Of a DNA stretch of 64,000 nucleotides, positions 9,153 through 18,770 are shown piece by piece; the stretch's first letter is position 1; every line of letters starts with the position of its first letter. Made by a program: the position numbers and the translations under genes. The stretch spans positions 434,001-498,000 of the forward strand of contig NZ_MSPP01000003.1 in NCBI RefSeq assembly GCF_002150005.2. Reading direction: 5' to 3'. This DNA comes from Marivivens niveibacter. GTDB lineage: Bacteria; Pseudomonadota; Alphaproteobacteria; Rhodobacterales; Rhodobacteraceae. Below the pieces are notes generated by a model. The model was not told where the DNA came from and did not search any database. It worked only from the letters and a program-made list of their open reading frames with translations.

Positions 9153-11340
9153 AATAAAAGCTTTGCGGATCGATATCGATTTGCAGGCGCACGTTATTCG
9201 GCAGCCGCAGGTTCGACGTCCACCGTGACAGCGCCTGTTGGATCGGGGCCGCCTTTTCCGCCTTTACCAACAAACGTACGCGGTGACGTCCGCGCACCCG
9301 CGCTATAGGGGCAGGGGCAGGGCCAAAGACCTGCGCGCCGATCTGTTGCAAGGGCCCCGCGGTGCGGGCCAGATGGTTGGCCAGATCGAACACCTCTTCG
9401 ATGTTTGGGCCTGACACGACGATACCCGCCATACGGCCAAAGGGCGGCATACCTGCGGCCTGACGTTCGGCGGCCTCTGCTGCCCAAAATTGTTCTTCGT
9501 CGCCTGACAGGATCGCGCGGATCACATGATGTTCAGGCTGATAGGTTTGCAATAGCGCGACACCGGGTTTGTCGGCGCGGCCCGCGCGGCCCGCGACCTG
9601 ACGCATCAATTGGAATGTCCGTTCGGCTGCCCGCAAATCCGACCCTTGCAGGCCCAGATCCGCATCAATCACACCGACCAACGTAAGGCGCGGAAAGTTG
9701 TGACCTTTGGCGACCAATTGGGTGCCGATGATGATGTCGATGTCGCCGTTTGCGATCTCTTCTATCTTTTCTTTGATCGCACGGGCGGACCCGAACAGGT
9801 CAGACGACAACACGGCGATTTTGGCATCGGGGAATAGCTCGGCGACCTCTTCGGCCATGCGTTCCACCCCGGGGCCAACGGGGTTCAGTTTGCCTTCAAC
9901 CTCGCATTTTGGGCAGGTTTCGGGCATCGGTTTGGTTTCGCCGCATTGGTGGCACATAAGGCGTTTGAGGAACCGATGTTCCACCATCCGCGCATCACAA
10001 TGGTCACAGGCAATCTGATGCCCACAGGCGCGGCAGATCGTCAGCGGCGCGTACCCACGGCGGTTCAAAAACACCAGCGATTGTTCGCCTTTTGCAATCC
10101 TGTCCGTGATCGCGGCGCGTAGCGCGGGCGAAATCCAGCGGGCAGACGGCACGTCCTGATCGCGCATGTCGATCGCCTTCATATCCGGCAGAACGGAGTC
10201 GCCGAAACGGGACGTCAGAGTGATGCGGCTGTATTTGCCCTGTTCGGCGTTTGCCCAGCTTTCCAAGCTAGGCGTGGCAGAGGCCAAAACGACCTGCGCC
10301 GCGTTTAGTGACGCCCGCAGCACCGCCATATCGCGCGCATTATATAGAACGCCATCATCTTGTTTATAGGACGTGTCGTGTTCTTCATCGACGATGATCA
10401 GGCCCAGATCGCGATAGGGCAGGTACAGCGCCGATCGCGCCCCGACGATCAGCTGTGCGTCGCCATTGCCGACCATTTTCCAACACCGGCGGCGTTCGGT
10501 CATAGTCACGCCCGAATGCCATTCGGCGGGCTTCATCCCGAACCGTGCCTCGACCCGTGTGATGAATTCGGAAGTCAGCGCGATTTCGGGCAGCAACACC
10601 AGCGCCTGACGGTTTTGGCGTAGGCATTCGGCGACGGCTTCTAAGTACACCTCGGTTTTGCCGGACCCTGTTACGCCCTTTAGCAATGTGGTGCCGTATT
10701 GGCCCGAACGGATGCCTGTCCGCAGTTGTTCGGCGGCGGCGGCCTGATCGTCGGACAATTCTTTGCCGCCGTAGTCTGGGTCCAACTGGGGGTAGGGCAG
10801 ATCGCGGGGGGTGTCCTCTTCGCTGACGGCGCCTTGTTTCACCAACCCTTTGATGACGGACGACGACGTGCCCGCCATTTCGGCCAGTTCTGACAGAGTG
10901 AACGACAGCCCGCCATATTCATCCAGCACGTTCAGCACACGTTGGCGGGCGTCAGTCATGCGGTCGGGATCACGGTCGCCCAAGCGGTAGACTTTACGCA
11001 TCGACGGCGCATCGCCCAATCCCGGTGCGCGGGTCGCCAGCCGCATCATCGCGTTCATCGGCGTAAGGGTATACGCGCCGACCTTTTGCAAAAATTGGCG
11101 CATTTCATCGCGCATCGGCGCCACGTCCAGCACGCGATTGATCGACCGCGCCTTGGATAAATCGAATCCGCCGATGCCGTCACCCCAAACGCAGCCCAGT
11201 ACCTTGCGCGGGCCCAAAGGCACCTCGACATAGGCGCCCAGCCAGCAACCACCCTCTGGCGCCTTGTAATCCAAGGGCCGATCTAGGGGCTGCGCCGTTA
11301 GAACGCTGACCAATTCACCTTCTGCGTAGAATTCTGCCAC
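9151..11340 (-). CDS. priA: Primosomal protein N' (replication restart helicase)
   Basis: A 729-residue DEAH-family helicase that reloads the replisome at stalled forks. Visible are the N-terminal DNA-binding part ([18 protein letters not shown]), Walker A in [17 protein letters not shown], Walker [13 protein letters not shown], motif [12 protein letters not shown] and the zinc-binding insertion with paired cysteines ([13 protein letters not shown] ... CHQCGE ... CPKCEVEG). I favour the GTG at 11340, since it gives the usual family length and the common N-terminus; an in-frame ATG at 11424 would add 28 unsupported residues and run to within 5 bases of the divergent transaldolase start. Confidence 0.94.
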   Translation of the reverse strand: MAEFYAEGELVSVLTAQPLDRPLDYKAPEGGCWLGAYVEVPLGPRKVLGCVWGDGIGGFDLSKARSINRVLDVAPMRDEMRQFLQKVGAYTLTPMNAMMRLATRAPGLGDAPSMRKVYRLGDRDPDRMTDARQRVLNVLDEYGGLSFTLSELAEMAGTSSSVIKGLVKQGAVSEEDTPRDLPYPQLDPDYGGKELSDDQAAAAEQLRTGIRSGQYGTTLLKGVTGSGKTEVYLEAVAECLRQNRQALVLLPEIALTSEFITRVEARFGMKPAEWHSGVTMTERRRCWKMVGNGDAQLIVGARSALYLPYRDLGLIIVDEEHDTSYKQDDGVLYNARDMAVLRASLNAAQVVLASATPSLESWANAEQGKYSRITLTSRFGDSVLPDMKAIDMRDQDVPSARWISPALRAAITDRIAKGEQSLVFLNRRGYAPLTICRACGHQIACDHCDARMVEHRFLKRLMCHQCGETKPMPETCPKCEVEGKLNPVGPGVERMAEEVAELFPDAKIAVLSSDLFGSARAIKEKIEEIANGDIDIIIGTQLVAKGHNFPRLTLVGVIDADLGLQGSDLRAAERTFQLMRQVAGRAGRADKPGVALLQTYQPEHHVIRAILSGDEEQFWAAEAAERQAAGMPPFGRMAGIVVSGPNIEEVFDLANHLARTAGPLQQIGAQVFGPAPAPIARVRGRHRVRLLVKAEKAAPIQQALSRWTSNLRLPNNVRLQIDIDPQSFY

Positions 11341-11429
11341 GGGGGTCCGTTGTTTTGGGTTTTCGTATCTTACCTTCTGAGGTAAACGCTGACCCAAGCA
11401 ACGCCAACCCACAACATGAGGCAATTGTC

Positions 11430-12083
11430 ATGAAATTCTTCCTAGATACCGCCGAAGTCGACGCAATCCGCGAACTAAACGATCTGGGCATGGTCGACGG
11501 CGTCACCACCAACCCGTCGCTGATCCTGAAATCGGGCCGTGACATTTTGGAAGTCACCAAAGAAATCGCAGACATGGTCGAAGGCCCAGTTTCCGCCGAA
11601 GCCGTTTCGATGGATTTCGAATCCATGCTGGCCGAAGGCGAAAAACTGGCGAAAATCGCAGACAACATCGCGGTTAAGGTGCCTCTGACTTGGGCAGGTC
11701 TGCAGACCTGTAAAATCCTGTCGTCGCGCGGCATCAAGGTCAACGTGACCCTGTGTTTCTCGGTGAACCAAGCGATTCTGGCTGCAAAAGCAGGCGCAAC
11801 ATTCATTTCACCATTCATCGGCCGTCTGGACGACATCAACCTGGATGGTCTGCAGCTGATCGAAGACATCCGCACCGTTTACGACAACTACGGTTTCGAA
11901 ACCCAGATTCTGGCGGCATCCGTACGTAACGCAAACCACATTTCGGAATGCGCGAAAATCGGTGCTGATGTTGTGACCGCGCCTCCTGCGGTTATCAAAG
12001 CGATGGCAAACCACGTCCTTACCGACAAAGGTCTGGCACAGTTCGAAGCTGACTGGGCAAAAACCGGCCAGAAAATCGTCTAA
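11430..12083 (+). CDS. tal: Transaldolase, small (FSA-like) type
   Basis: A 217-residue class I aldolase of the compact transaldolase / fructose-6-phosphate aldolase family (TalC/MipB). [16 protein letters not shown] and [15 protein letters not shown] are the family N-terminus, and the Schiff-base lysine is Lys83 in [13 protein letters not shown]. Further signatures are [31 protein letters not shown] and ILAASVRN. Alphaproteobacterial members act as transaldolases in the pentose phosphate pathway. The start follows GAGGCAATTGTC. It is divergent from priA and ends in a strong terminator, so it is monocistronic. Confidence 0.93.
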   Translation: MKFFLDTAEVDAIRELNDLGMVDGVTTNPSLILKSGRDILEVTKEIADMVEGPVSAEAVSMDFESMLAEGEKLAKIADNIAVKVPLTWAGLQTCKILSSRGIKVNVTLCFSVNQAILAAKAGATFISPFIGRLDDINLDGLQLIEDIRTVYDNYGFETQILAASVRNANHISECAKIGADVVTAPPAVIKAMANHVLTDKGLAQFEADWAKTGQKIV

Positions 12084-12097
12084 TCGATTTGATTGTT

Positions 12098-12140
12098 CGA
12101 AGAGGGGGCGGCCGGTTTCGGCGGCCCCCTTTTGCGTTTT
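12098..12140 (+). terminator. Rho-independent terminator of tal
   Basis: The GC-rich hairpin GGGGGCGGCCG ... CGGCGGCCCCC with a GTTT loop and one mismatch is followed by TTTTGCGTTTTTT. It lies just behind the tal stop. Confidence 0.85.
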
Positions 12141-12264
12141 TTACAGGGGCCTGTTTCCGCCTATGGGGGCGTCGATTGGGCGTTTTTCTTGCGGGAATCT
12201 AAGGCGTGTGTCATTGTCACCGCATATTATTTTTTAGGTGATTACGAGTATGGGCGAGGAAGAA

Positions 12265-12975
12265 ATGAAATCCGGTTCGCAAATTGATCCGAAATTGCGC
12301 GACATGATCCTGTCCGATCCTGAAATTTTGCTGGACGATACCGATGTGATGAGCGCGCTTGTCACCGCCAATGAAAAGGCGATGGGGACCAATATTGTGG
12401 ACCTGCGCGGTATCGCGATGTCTCGGCTGGAAAACCGTCTGGATCGCCTAGAAGACACCCATCGCAACGTTATTGCAGCGGCCTATGACAATCTGGCCGG
12501 GACCAATCAAATCCACCGCGCCGTTTTGCGCATGATGGAACCCGTTCAATTCGAAACATTCCTGTCGGATCTAGGCGGCGAAGTTGCCGAAATTCTACGC
12601 GTTGATGCGATGCGTTTGGTTCTGGAAACCGATGACGCTGAAGACGGGCAAGCCACCGCACGCCGTGTGGGCGAGGTGCTGCATATCGCCAGCCCCGGAT
12701 TTGTTCAGGATTACCTAACCCAAGGCCGCAATGTTCCACTGCGTCAGGTCACACTGCGCCAGACCCAAGGTGCTGACGATACACTGTACGGCGATAAAGC
12801 TGATTACATCCGATCCGAGGCTTGTCTTCGTCTGGATTTTGGACCGGGTCGCCGGCCTGGCATGTTGGTTATGGGTGCCGAAGATCCGCACCAGTTTTCT
12901 CCGCAACAGGGCACCGATCTGCTGGGGTTCTTTGCAGGTGTGTTTGAGCGCGCTATGCGCCGCTGGCTCGAGTGA
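12265..12975 (+). CDS. DUF484 family protein
   Basis: A 236-residue protein with the DUF484 (GAF-like) layout: an N-terminal helical part (PKLRDMILSDPEILLDDTDVM, ANEKAMGTNIVDLRGIAMSRL) and coiled-coil LENRLDRLEDTHRNVIAAA, then a C-terminal GAF-like domain ending GTDLLGFFAGVFERAMRRWLE. I chose the ATG at 12265, preceded by GAGGAAG; ATGs at 12238 and 12250 are in frame. The last four bases overlap the GTG of xerC, a gene pair conserved in many proteobacteria. The molecular function is unknown; coupling to XerC is suggested only by genomic association. Confidence 0.88.
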   Translation: MKSGSQIDPKLRDMILSDPEILLDDTDVMSALVTANEKAMGTNIVDLRGIAMSRLENRLDRLEDTHRNVIAAAYDNLAGTNQIHRAVLRMMEPVQFETFLSDLGGEVAEILRVDAMRLVLETDDAEDGQATARRVGEVLHIASPGFVQDYLTQGRNVPLRQVTLRQTQGADDTLYGDKADYIRSEACLRLDFGPGRRPGMLVMGAEDPHQFSPQQGTDLLGFFAGVFERAMRRWLE

Positions 12976-13898
12976 TTTCGCCTGCTCTGACAGATGCGCT
13001 GGCGCGTTGGCTCGACCATGTGCGCGCAATTGACGGGGCGGCCGAAAATACGGTCAAAGCCTATCAAACAGACGTTTTAGCGTTTCTAGCATTTTTGCAG
13101 ACCCATCACGGCGATTCCCAAGGCATCAATGCAATCAAATGCCTGACTGTGTCGGATATGCGTTCATGGATGGCGCATGAACGGGGCAGGGGCGTTGCTG
13201 CGCGATCATTGGCGCGGATGCTATCGGCGGTCAAATCGTTCATTCGCTACATGGCAGAGCGGCATGATTTTGACCCCTCTGCCGTGCTGATGACTCGCGC
13301 TCCGAAATTTCAGAAAAAACTGCCCCGCCCACTGGCTGTTGATGCGGCCAAAGCGATGATTGAAACGGCAGAGTTTCAGGCACGCGAACATTGGGCGGCG
13401 TTGCGTGATGTGGCAGCGATTACGCTGATGTATGGCTGCGGCCTGCGTATTTCTGAAGCGTTGGGTCTAAAGGGCCGCGATGCGCCGTTGGCGGATGTGA
13501 TCCGCATCACTGGTAAAGGCGGCAAAGAACGTATCGTCCCCGTGGTCCCTGCCGCCCGCGACGCGGTCGAGGCGTATCGCGGCGCTTGCCCGCATGATTT
13601 AGCGGACGATCAGCCGCTGTTTCGCGGCATTCGCGGCGGTGCATTACATGCGGCGCAGTTGCAGAAAACGGTTGCGCAGACGCGGATGCAATTAGGGCTG
13701 CCCGCAACTGCGACGCCCCATGCACTGCGCCACAGCTTTGCCACGCATCTGCTGAATGCAGGCGGCGATTTGCGATCCATTCAGGAACTGCTGGGCCATG
13801 CGTCTTTGAATACGACGCAAATGTACACCGCCGTCGATACAGCGAGACTGATGGAAGTCTACAAATCTGCCCACCCGCGCGCATCTGGGCGCAAATAA
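12972..13898 (+). CDS. xerC: Tyrosine recombinase XerC
   Basis: A 308-residue tyrosine recombinase for resolving chromosome dimers at dif. The N-terminal SAM-like domain (LARWLDHVRAIDGAAENTVKAYQTDVLAFL) is followed by the catalytic domain with Arg159 (CGLRISEAL), the His250-x-x-Arg253 box (PHALRHSFATHLL), His276 (LLGHASLNTTQ) and the nucleophile Tyr285. Translation starts at a GTG overlapping the DUF484 stop (GTGA), so the two genes are coupled. The context is chromosomal housekeeping, not an integrative element. XerC rather than XerD is preferred from the DUF484 link. Confidence 0.93.
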   Translation: MISPALTDALARWLDHVRAIDGAAENTVKAYQTDVLAFLAFLQTHHGDSQGINAIKCLTVSDMRSWMAHERGRGVAARSLARMLSAVKSFIRYMAERHDFDPSAVLMTRAPKFQKKLPRPLAVDAAKAMIETAEFQAREHWAALRDVAAITLMYGCGLRISEALGLKGRDAPLADVIRITGKGGKERIVPVVPAARDAVEAYRGACPHDLADDQPLFRGIRGGALHAAQLQKTVAQTRMQLGLPATATPHALRHSFATHLLNAGGDLRSIQELLGHASLNTTQMYTAVDTARLMEVYKSAHPRASGRK

Positions 13899-13937
13899 AC
13901 GGTTGAGCGGGTCGTCTTAATACGCCATGAACGTCGG

Positions 13938-14636
13938 ATGAAACTTGCACACAAGGCTCTTGGCGTTCACTTGCTGACCGCATCCGGAGCGATCTTCGCC
14001 CTTCTTGCTATGCTGGCCGCTGTCGATGGACGATGGAGCGTTATGTTCCTGTGGCTGGTCGTTGCCTTCTTTGTGGACGGGATCGACGGGCCGTTGGCGC
14101 GGAAATACGACGTTAAAAAGAACAGCCCCGTGTATGACGGGGTTCTGCTTGATCTGATCATCGACTACCTGACCTATGTGTTTGTTCCCGCAATCGCGTT
14201 GTTCAAACACCCCGAAATGCTGCCTGGTTGGAGCGGATGGGCTGCGATTTTGGTGATCGTGTTCACATCGGCGCTGTATTTCGCGGATACACGGATGAAG
14301 ACCAAAGACTATTCCTTTTCAGGTTTTCCAGGATGCTGGAATATGTTCGTTTTGGTCGTTTTCGCGATTAAGCCCGATTATTACGTGATCTTAGGACTGG
14401 TCGTTGCGCTATCGGTCGCGATGTTCCTGCCTATCAAATTCATTCACCCAACCCGCACCCGTCGTTGGCGCAAGGTATCGCTACCCATTGCCATGGCGTG
14501 GACAGCCTTTGCCGGCTGGGCGGCTTGGGTCGATTTCCATCCAGAAAGCTGGGCCCATTACGGGCTGGTCGTCACGTCCGTTTATCTGATCGCGGTCGGC
14601 GCGGTGCAGCAGCTGATCTACGGCAAAGAAGGTTAA
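13938..14636 (+). CDS. pcs: Phosphatidylcholine synthase
   Basis: A 232-residue membrane CDP-alcohol phosphatidyltransferase with about seven to eight hydrophobic helices. The catalytic motif is D50-G-P-L-A54-R55, twelve residues, G68-x3-D72-x3-D76. The twelve-residue gap, rather than the common eight, is the hallmark of the bacterial Pcs enzyme, which condenses CDP-diacylglycerol with choline to make phosphatidylcholine in one step. The gene stands between xerC and a convergent GNAT gene whose stop overlaps its own by four bases. Pcs implies dependence on external choline for this lipid route; no choline transporter is in the window. Confidence 0.9.
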   Translation: MKLAHKALGVHLLTASGAIFALLAMLAAVDGRWSVMFLWLVVAFFVDGIDGPLARKYDVKKNSPVYDGVLLDLIIDYLTYVFVPAIALFKHPEMLPGWSGWAAILVIVFTSALYFADTRMKTKDYSFSGFPGCWNMFVLVVFAIKPDYYVILGLVVALSVAMFLPIKFIHPTRTRRWRKVSLPIAMAWTAFAGWAAWVDFHPESWAHYGLVVTSVYLIAVGAVQQLIYGKEG

Positions 14637-15058
14637 AGAGCCTTAATCATCAGGCGATGCTGGATGCCGGCATCGTCGAACTCTGGGCCCGTCGCCTCAT
14701 ACCCCAGCTTTTCATAGAACGGGATCGCGGTTAGCTGCGCATCCAGTCGCGATTCTGTAAATCCGTTGGCGGCAGCATAGTCCAACAATGCTATCATTAG
14801 ATCACGGCCAATGCCCGTGCCCCGTGCATCACGCAGGACCGCAACGCGCTGAACCTTGGCGTACCCTTTGTCTAGTAGCCGCGCGGTGCCCATCGGGAAA
14901 CCGTTAACCCGTGCCAGAAAATGCACGCAGGCGTCCTCTAGATCGTCCAGTTCCAATTCGGGCGGAACGTTCTGTTCGTTCACAAAAACAGTAGTGCGGA
15001 TGTCATAGCAGGCTTCGCGATCCTGCGGCGTGTCGACGATAGTGATGGTATTGGTCAT
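14633..15058 (-). CDS. GNAT family N-acetyltransferase
   Basis: A 141-residue single-domain acetyltransferase. The acetyl-CoA pyrophosphate loop is RDARGTGIGRDLMIALLDYA (the Q/RxxGxG/A motif) and the preceding strand is KVQRVAVL; the C-terminal IPFYEKLGYEATGPEFDDAGIQHRLM is typical of ElaA/YjcF-like members. The substrate is unknown. It lies downstream of ileS on the same strand but is separated from it by a terminator, so it is probably transcribed on its own. Confidence 0.88.
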   Translation of the reverse strand: MTNTITIVDTPQDREACYDIRTTVFVNEQNVPPELELDDLEDACVHFLARVNGFPMGTARLLDKGYAKVQRVAVLRDARGTGIGRDLMIALLDYAAANGFTESRLDAQLTAIPFYEKLGYEATGPEFDDAGIQHRLMIKAL

Positions 15059-15087
15059 GCGCTAATCTGTGACACCAGTTCACGCAA

Positions 15088-15114
15088 AAGAAAAGGGCGC
15101 CCGAAGGCGCCCCT
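15088..15114 (-). terminator. Rho-independent terminator of ileS
   Basis: On the minus strand GGGCGCC, loop TTCG, GGCGCCC is followed by TTTTCTTTT. It lies a few bases beyond the ileS stop. The UUCG-closed loop is an especially stable tetraloop. Confidence 0.88.
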
Positions 15115-15120
15115 AACTGT

Positions 15121-18018
15121 TTAGCCCAGTGCCGCGTCACAGCGTCCACAGACGCCCGCGTGGCTGTGGGTGCCAACGTCGGGCAGGATTTTCCAGCAGC
15201 GCTGGCATTTTTCGCCTGTAGCTTTGTCGAACACGACCGCAACGCCCTCGATGTCGTTGAGGCGGAACGCATCTTCGGGGGCTGCGGCATCTGTCAGGGT
15301 GATGCCCGATGTGATGCACAGATCCTCAAATTCGACGGTTTTCAGCGCCTCTAAGATCGCAGTGTCCGCCACGTAAACGATCGGAGCCGCCTCTAGCGAT
15401 GCACCGATCACTTTTTCACGACGCTGGATTTCCAATGCTGCGGTCACGACGCGGCGCACCTTGCGGATGCCTGCCCATTTCGCGGCCAGCTCTGGGTTTT
15501 TCCAGTCTACTGGCGTGTCTGGGAAATCGACCAGATGGACCGATGCACCGTCTTCTTTGTGACGCTCTAGCCAGACCTCTTCCATCGTAAAGGTCAGGAT
15601 CGGTGCCAGCCACGTTGTCAGGCGGCTGAACAGGATATCCAGAACGGTGCGCGACGCGCGGCGCTGTAGGGTGTCGCCATCACAGTACAAAGCGTCCTTG
15701 CGGATGTCGAAATAGTAGGCCGACAGATCCACGGTGGCAAAGTTGAACAGCGCTTGGAACACGCCTTGGAAGTCGTATTCGGTGTAACCCTTGCGAACGA
15801 CTTCGTCCAATTCGGCCAGACGGTGCAGAACCCATTGTTCCAGTTCTGGCATGTCTTCTGGCGCGGTGCGGTCGGATTCTGTGAAATCGTTCAGCGATCC
15901 CAGCATGAAACGCATGGTGTTACGCAGGCGGCGATAGCTGTCCGCCACGCCTTTGATGATTTTGTCACCGATGCGCAGGTCAGTCGTGTAATCGGACTGC
16001 GCCACCCACAGACGCAGGATGTCTGCGCCGAACTGGTTGCACACGTCCTCTGGTGCGACGGTGTTGCCGATGGATTTGGACATCTTCATGCCCTTTTCAT
16101 CCAGCGTGAAACCGTGGGTCAGCACGCCTTTGTAAGGGGCGCGGCCTTTGGTGCCGCAGGCCTGCAACATCGACGAATGGAACCAACCGCGGTGTTGGTC
16201 GGTGCCTTCTAGGTACAGGTCCGCGATGCCGTCTGCCGCGCCATCTGGGCGGTCACGCAGAACGAACGCGTGGGTCGAACCAGAATCGAACCATACGTCC
16301 AGAACGTCGAACACTTGTTCGTAGTCATCAGGGTTCGCCGCGTTGCCGAATACCTTTTCCTTGAAGCCGTCGGTGTACCAAACGTCCGCACCGTGCTCTT
16401 CGAATTCGGCCGCGATGCGCGCGTTGATTTCTGCGTTGCGCAGCAGGAAGTTTTCGTCGGTCGGCAATGCGCCTTTGCGAACGAAACAGGTTAGCGGAAC
16501 GCCCCATGCGCGTTGACGCGACAGAACCCAATCTGGACGCGCTTCGATCATCGAATACAGACGGTTACGGCCCGTTTGCGGGGTCCATTTCACCAGCTGG
16601 TCGATGGATGTCAGCGCACGTTCACGGATGGTTTTGCCATAGGTGTCTTGGCCATCGTTCACGTCTTTGTCGATCGCGGCGAACCACTGCGGGGTGTTGC
16701 GATAGATCACAGGCGCTTTGGACCGCCACGAATGCGGGTACGAGTGTTTCAGCTTTGCCTTACCGAACAGGGCGCTGGCGTAAGCCATCTGTTTGATGTT
16801 CGCGACGTTTGCTGGGCCTTCTTTGCCGTCTGGCGCAACAACGTGCATGCCAGCAAAGATCGGCAGATCCGAACGATAGCTGGAATCTTCGGTGATGTTA
16901 TAGGTCATTTGCAGACCGTATTTCAGACCGACCTGATAATCGTCGTCACCGTGGCTTGGCGCGGTGTGAACGAAACCTGTACCTGCCTCTTCGGTGACGT
17001 GATCGCCCGGCAGCATAGGTACGTCATAGTCCCATTCGCCATTGCCGTTTTCGACGCCGCGATATGGGTGCGCTAGGATCATACCGTCCAGCGCGTCCGC
17101 TGCAACATCGCCCACGCGTTCGAATGCGGTAACGCGAACGCCCTGCATCACGCTTTCGGCCAGTGCGTCAGCCAGCAGAACGATTTCGCCAACAGTCGCT
17201 GCCGAATGTTCGTGGACTTCGGTCACGCGGTACAGGCCGTAGTTGATCGACGGGCCAAAGCAGACTGCGCGGTTTTGCGGGATGGTCCATGGGGTGGTGG
17301 TCCAGATCACAACGCTGAAGTCGTCAGCGGATACTTTTTCGCCGCCTGAGACAGGTTTGAAGCGCACCCAAACCTGATGGCTGGTGTGGTCGTGGTATTC
17401 AACCTCTGCCTCTGCCAAAGCGGTTTTTTCGACAGGCGACCACATCACAGGTTTCGAACCTTGATACAGGGTGCCGTTCATCAGCAGTTTCATGAACTCT
17501 TCGGCGATCACGCGTTCTGCGTGATAATTCATGGTCAGATATGGATCAGCCCAGTTGCCGGTGATACCCAGACGTTTGAATTCGTCGCGCTGGATGTCGA
17601 TCCAGCCTTCGGCGAATTTGCGGCATTCCTGACGGAAGTCGATGACGGGAACTTCGTCTTTGTTTTTGCCTTCGGCGCGGTATTTTTCTTCGATCTTCCA
17701 TTCGATCGGCAGACCGTGACAGTCCCAACCCGGCACGTAACGCGCATCGCGGCCCAGCATCTGCTGCGAACGGACGATAAAATCCTTTAGGATTTTGTTC
17801 AGCGCGTGGCCGATGTGCAGATGGCCGTTCGCATAAGGAGGGCCATCGTGCAGGATGAATGGCTCGCGGCCTTCCTTTTCACGCAGGCGGTCGTAGATGC
17901 CGATTTCGTTCCAACGAGCCAGCCACTCAGGCTCGCGCTGGGGCAGGCCCGCGCGCATTGGGAAATCGGTTTCAGGTAGGTTCAGTGTATCTTTGTAGTC
18001 AGGCGTATCGGCGCACAT
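15121..18018 (-). CDS. ileS: Isoleucyl-tRNA synthetase
   Basis: A 965-residue class I aminoacyl-tRNA synthetase. The HIGH motif is at residues 68-71 (HLHIGH) within [20 protein letters not shown], and KMSKS is at residues 645-649. The large CP1 editing insertion lies between them, containing [19 protein letters not shown]. The C-terminal zinc finger GEKCQRCWK ... [10 protein letters not shown] marks the bacterial-type enzyme of intermediate length. I chose the ATG at 18018, which has AAGGA seven bases upstream on the minus strand; an ATG at 18072 would add 18 residues with no such site. Confidence 0.97.
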   Translation of the reverse strand: MCADTPDYKDTLNLPETDFPMRAGLPQREPEWLARWNEIGIYDRLREKEGREPFILHDGPPYANGHLHIGHALNKILKDFIVRSQQMLGRDARYVPGWDCHGLPIEWKIEEKYRAEGKNKDEVPVIDFRQECRKFAEGWIDIQRDEFKRLGITGNWADPYLTMNYHAERVIAEEFMKLLMNGTLYQGSKPVMWSPVEKTALAEAEVEYHDHTSHQVWVRFKPVSGGEKVSADDFSVVIWTTTPWTIPQNRAVCFGPSINYGLYRVTEVHEHSAATVGEIVLLADALAESVMQGVRVTAFERVGDVAADALDGMILAHPYRGVENGNGEWDYDVPMLPGDHVTEEAGTGFVHTAPSHGDDDYQVGLKYGLQMTYNITEDSSYRSDLPIFAGMHVVAPDGKEGPANVANIKQMAYASALFGKAKLKHSYPHSWRSKAPVIYRNTPQWFAAIDKDVNDGQDTYGKTIRERALTSIDQLVKWTPQTGRNRLYSMIEARPDWVLSRQRAWGVPLTCFVRKGALPTDENFLLRNAEINARIAAEFEEHGADVWYTDGFKEKVFGNAANPDDYEQVFDVLDVWFDSGSTHAFVLRDRPDGAADGIADLYLEGTDQHRGWFHSSMLQACGTKGRAPYKGVLTHGFTLDEKGMKMSKSIGNTVAPEDVCNQFGADILRLWVAQSDYTTDLRIGDKIIKGVADSYRRLRNTMRFMLGSLNDFTESDRTAPEDMPELEQWVLHRLAELDEVVRKGYTEYDFQGVFQALFNFATVDLSAYYFDIRKDALYCDGDTLQRRASRTVLDILFSRLTTWLAPILTFTMEEVWLERHKEDGASVHLVDFPDTPVDWKNPELAAKWAGIRKVRRVVTAALEIQRREKVIGASLEAAPIVYVADTAILEALKTVEFEDLCITSGITLTDAAAPEDAFRLNDIEGVAVVFDKATGEKCQRCWKILPDVGTHSHAGVCGRCDAALG

Positions 18019-18072
18019 AGGGGCGTCCTTTGTCACGTGTATATCTGGGAATGGGTCGGTGCGAAGCGTCAT

Positions 18073-18327
18073 ACACCTTTGCCCGGCGTCTCTGGTCGTC
18101 AGAGCGCCGGGGATATAATTCGAATGATGATCGGGTTGCGTGACATCATGGGGCGCTTATAGGCCTTGTAAAATTGGGCGTAAACCCGTCTGAGCGTGGT
18201 CAGAACGCCCAAGGCCGCCAACAGGCTGTAAAATTCGTTCGTATAGTGCGTAATTTTTGTGCAAATGCGACCTGTGTAGGTCGAAAATAGCAAAGCGACT
18301 CGGGTGTTGTCGGCGCAGCGTTGGCTC
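18073..18327. promoter_or_regulatory. Divergent intergenic region ileS / cupin gene
   Basis: About 250 non-coding bases between ileS and the cupin gene, expected to carry both promoters. I see no hairpin followed by a T run and no T-box-like leader. The 16-base string TAATTTTTGTGCAAAT at 18251-18266 is repeated exactly at 21773-21788. Confidence 0.4.
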
Positions 18328-18732
18328 ATGGACATGAGCTTTATCAAACCGTTTATGGTCGATGCGACCCAAGTCCCGCAGGACAGCGGGGATGCGGACG
18401 TTTTCGGCACGGTCAAATGGCGCACCCTGATTTGCGGCGATGTCACGCCGGCAGCAGGGACCGTCATGGGGATCGCAGAGTTTGATGCTGGCGGAACGCT
18501 TCGCCCGCATCGGCATGAACCGTCCGAAATTTATTTCGGATTGTCTGGGTCGGGCATCGTGACAATTGACGGCATCCCGCATGAAATCCGCGAGGGTGTT
18601 ACGATCCTAATCCCAGAGAACGCGTTGCATGACACGGTCGCGGGGCCGGGCGGATTGAGTTTTCTCTATACCTTCCCAAAGGATCGATTTGCGGACGTTA
18701 AATACAGGTTTGCGGAAAATAGTAGCGAATAA
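18328..18732 (+). CDS. Cupin domain protein
   Basis: A 134-residue single cupin. Motif 1 reads GGTLRPHRHEPSEIYFGLSGSG (metal ligands His, His, Glu, here with Tyr two residues on), and motif 2 reads GVTILIPENALHDTVAG with the fourth ligand His. So it probably binds a transition metal. It ends with FLYTFPKDRFADVKYRF. I used the ATG at 18328; a GTG at 18304 and an ATG at 18334 are also in frame, and no strong Shine-Dalgarno decides. The substrate is unknown. Small cupins with a HxH...ExY arrangement include DMSP lyases of marine roseobacters, but this similarity is too general to assign that function. Confidence 0.8.
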   Translation: MDMSFIKPFMVDATQVPQDSGDADVFGTVKWRTLICGDVTPAAGTVMGIAEFDAGGTLRPHRHEPSEIYFGLSGSGIVTIDGIPHEIREGVTILIPENALHDTVAGPGGLSFLYTFPKDRFADVKYRFAENSSE

Positions 18733-18770
18733 ATCTGTGCAGGTGGCACATATTTTCGTATCGATGCCGC

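Noticed and set aside
12972-13898. Tyrosine recombinase as phage integrase
   Set aside because: Couples to DUF484 as chromosomal XerC does; no attachment sites, phage genes or tRNA nearby.
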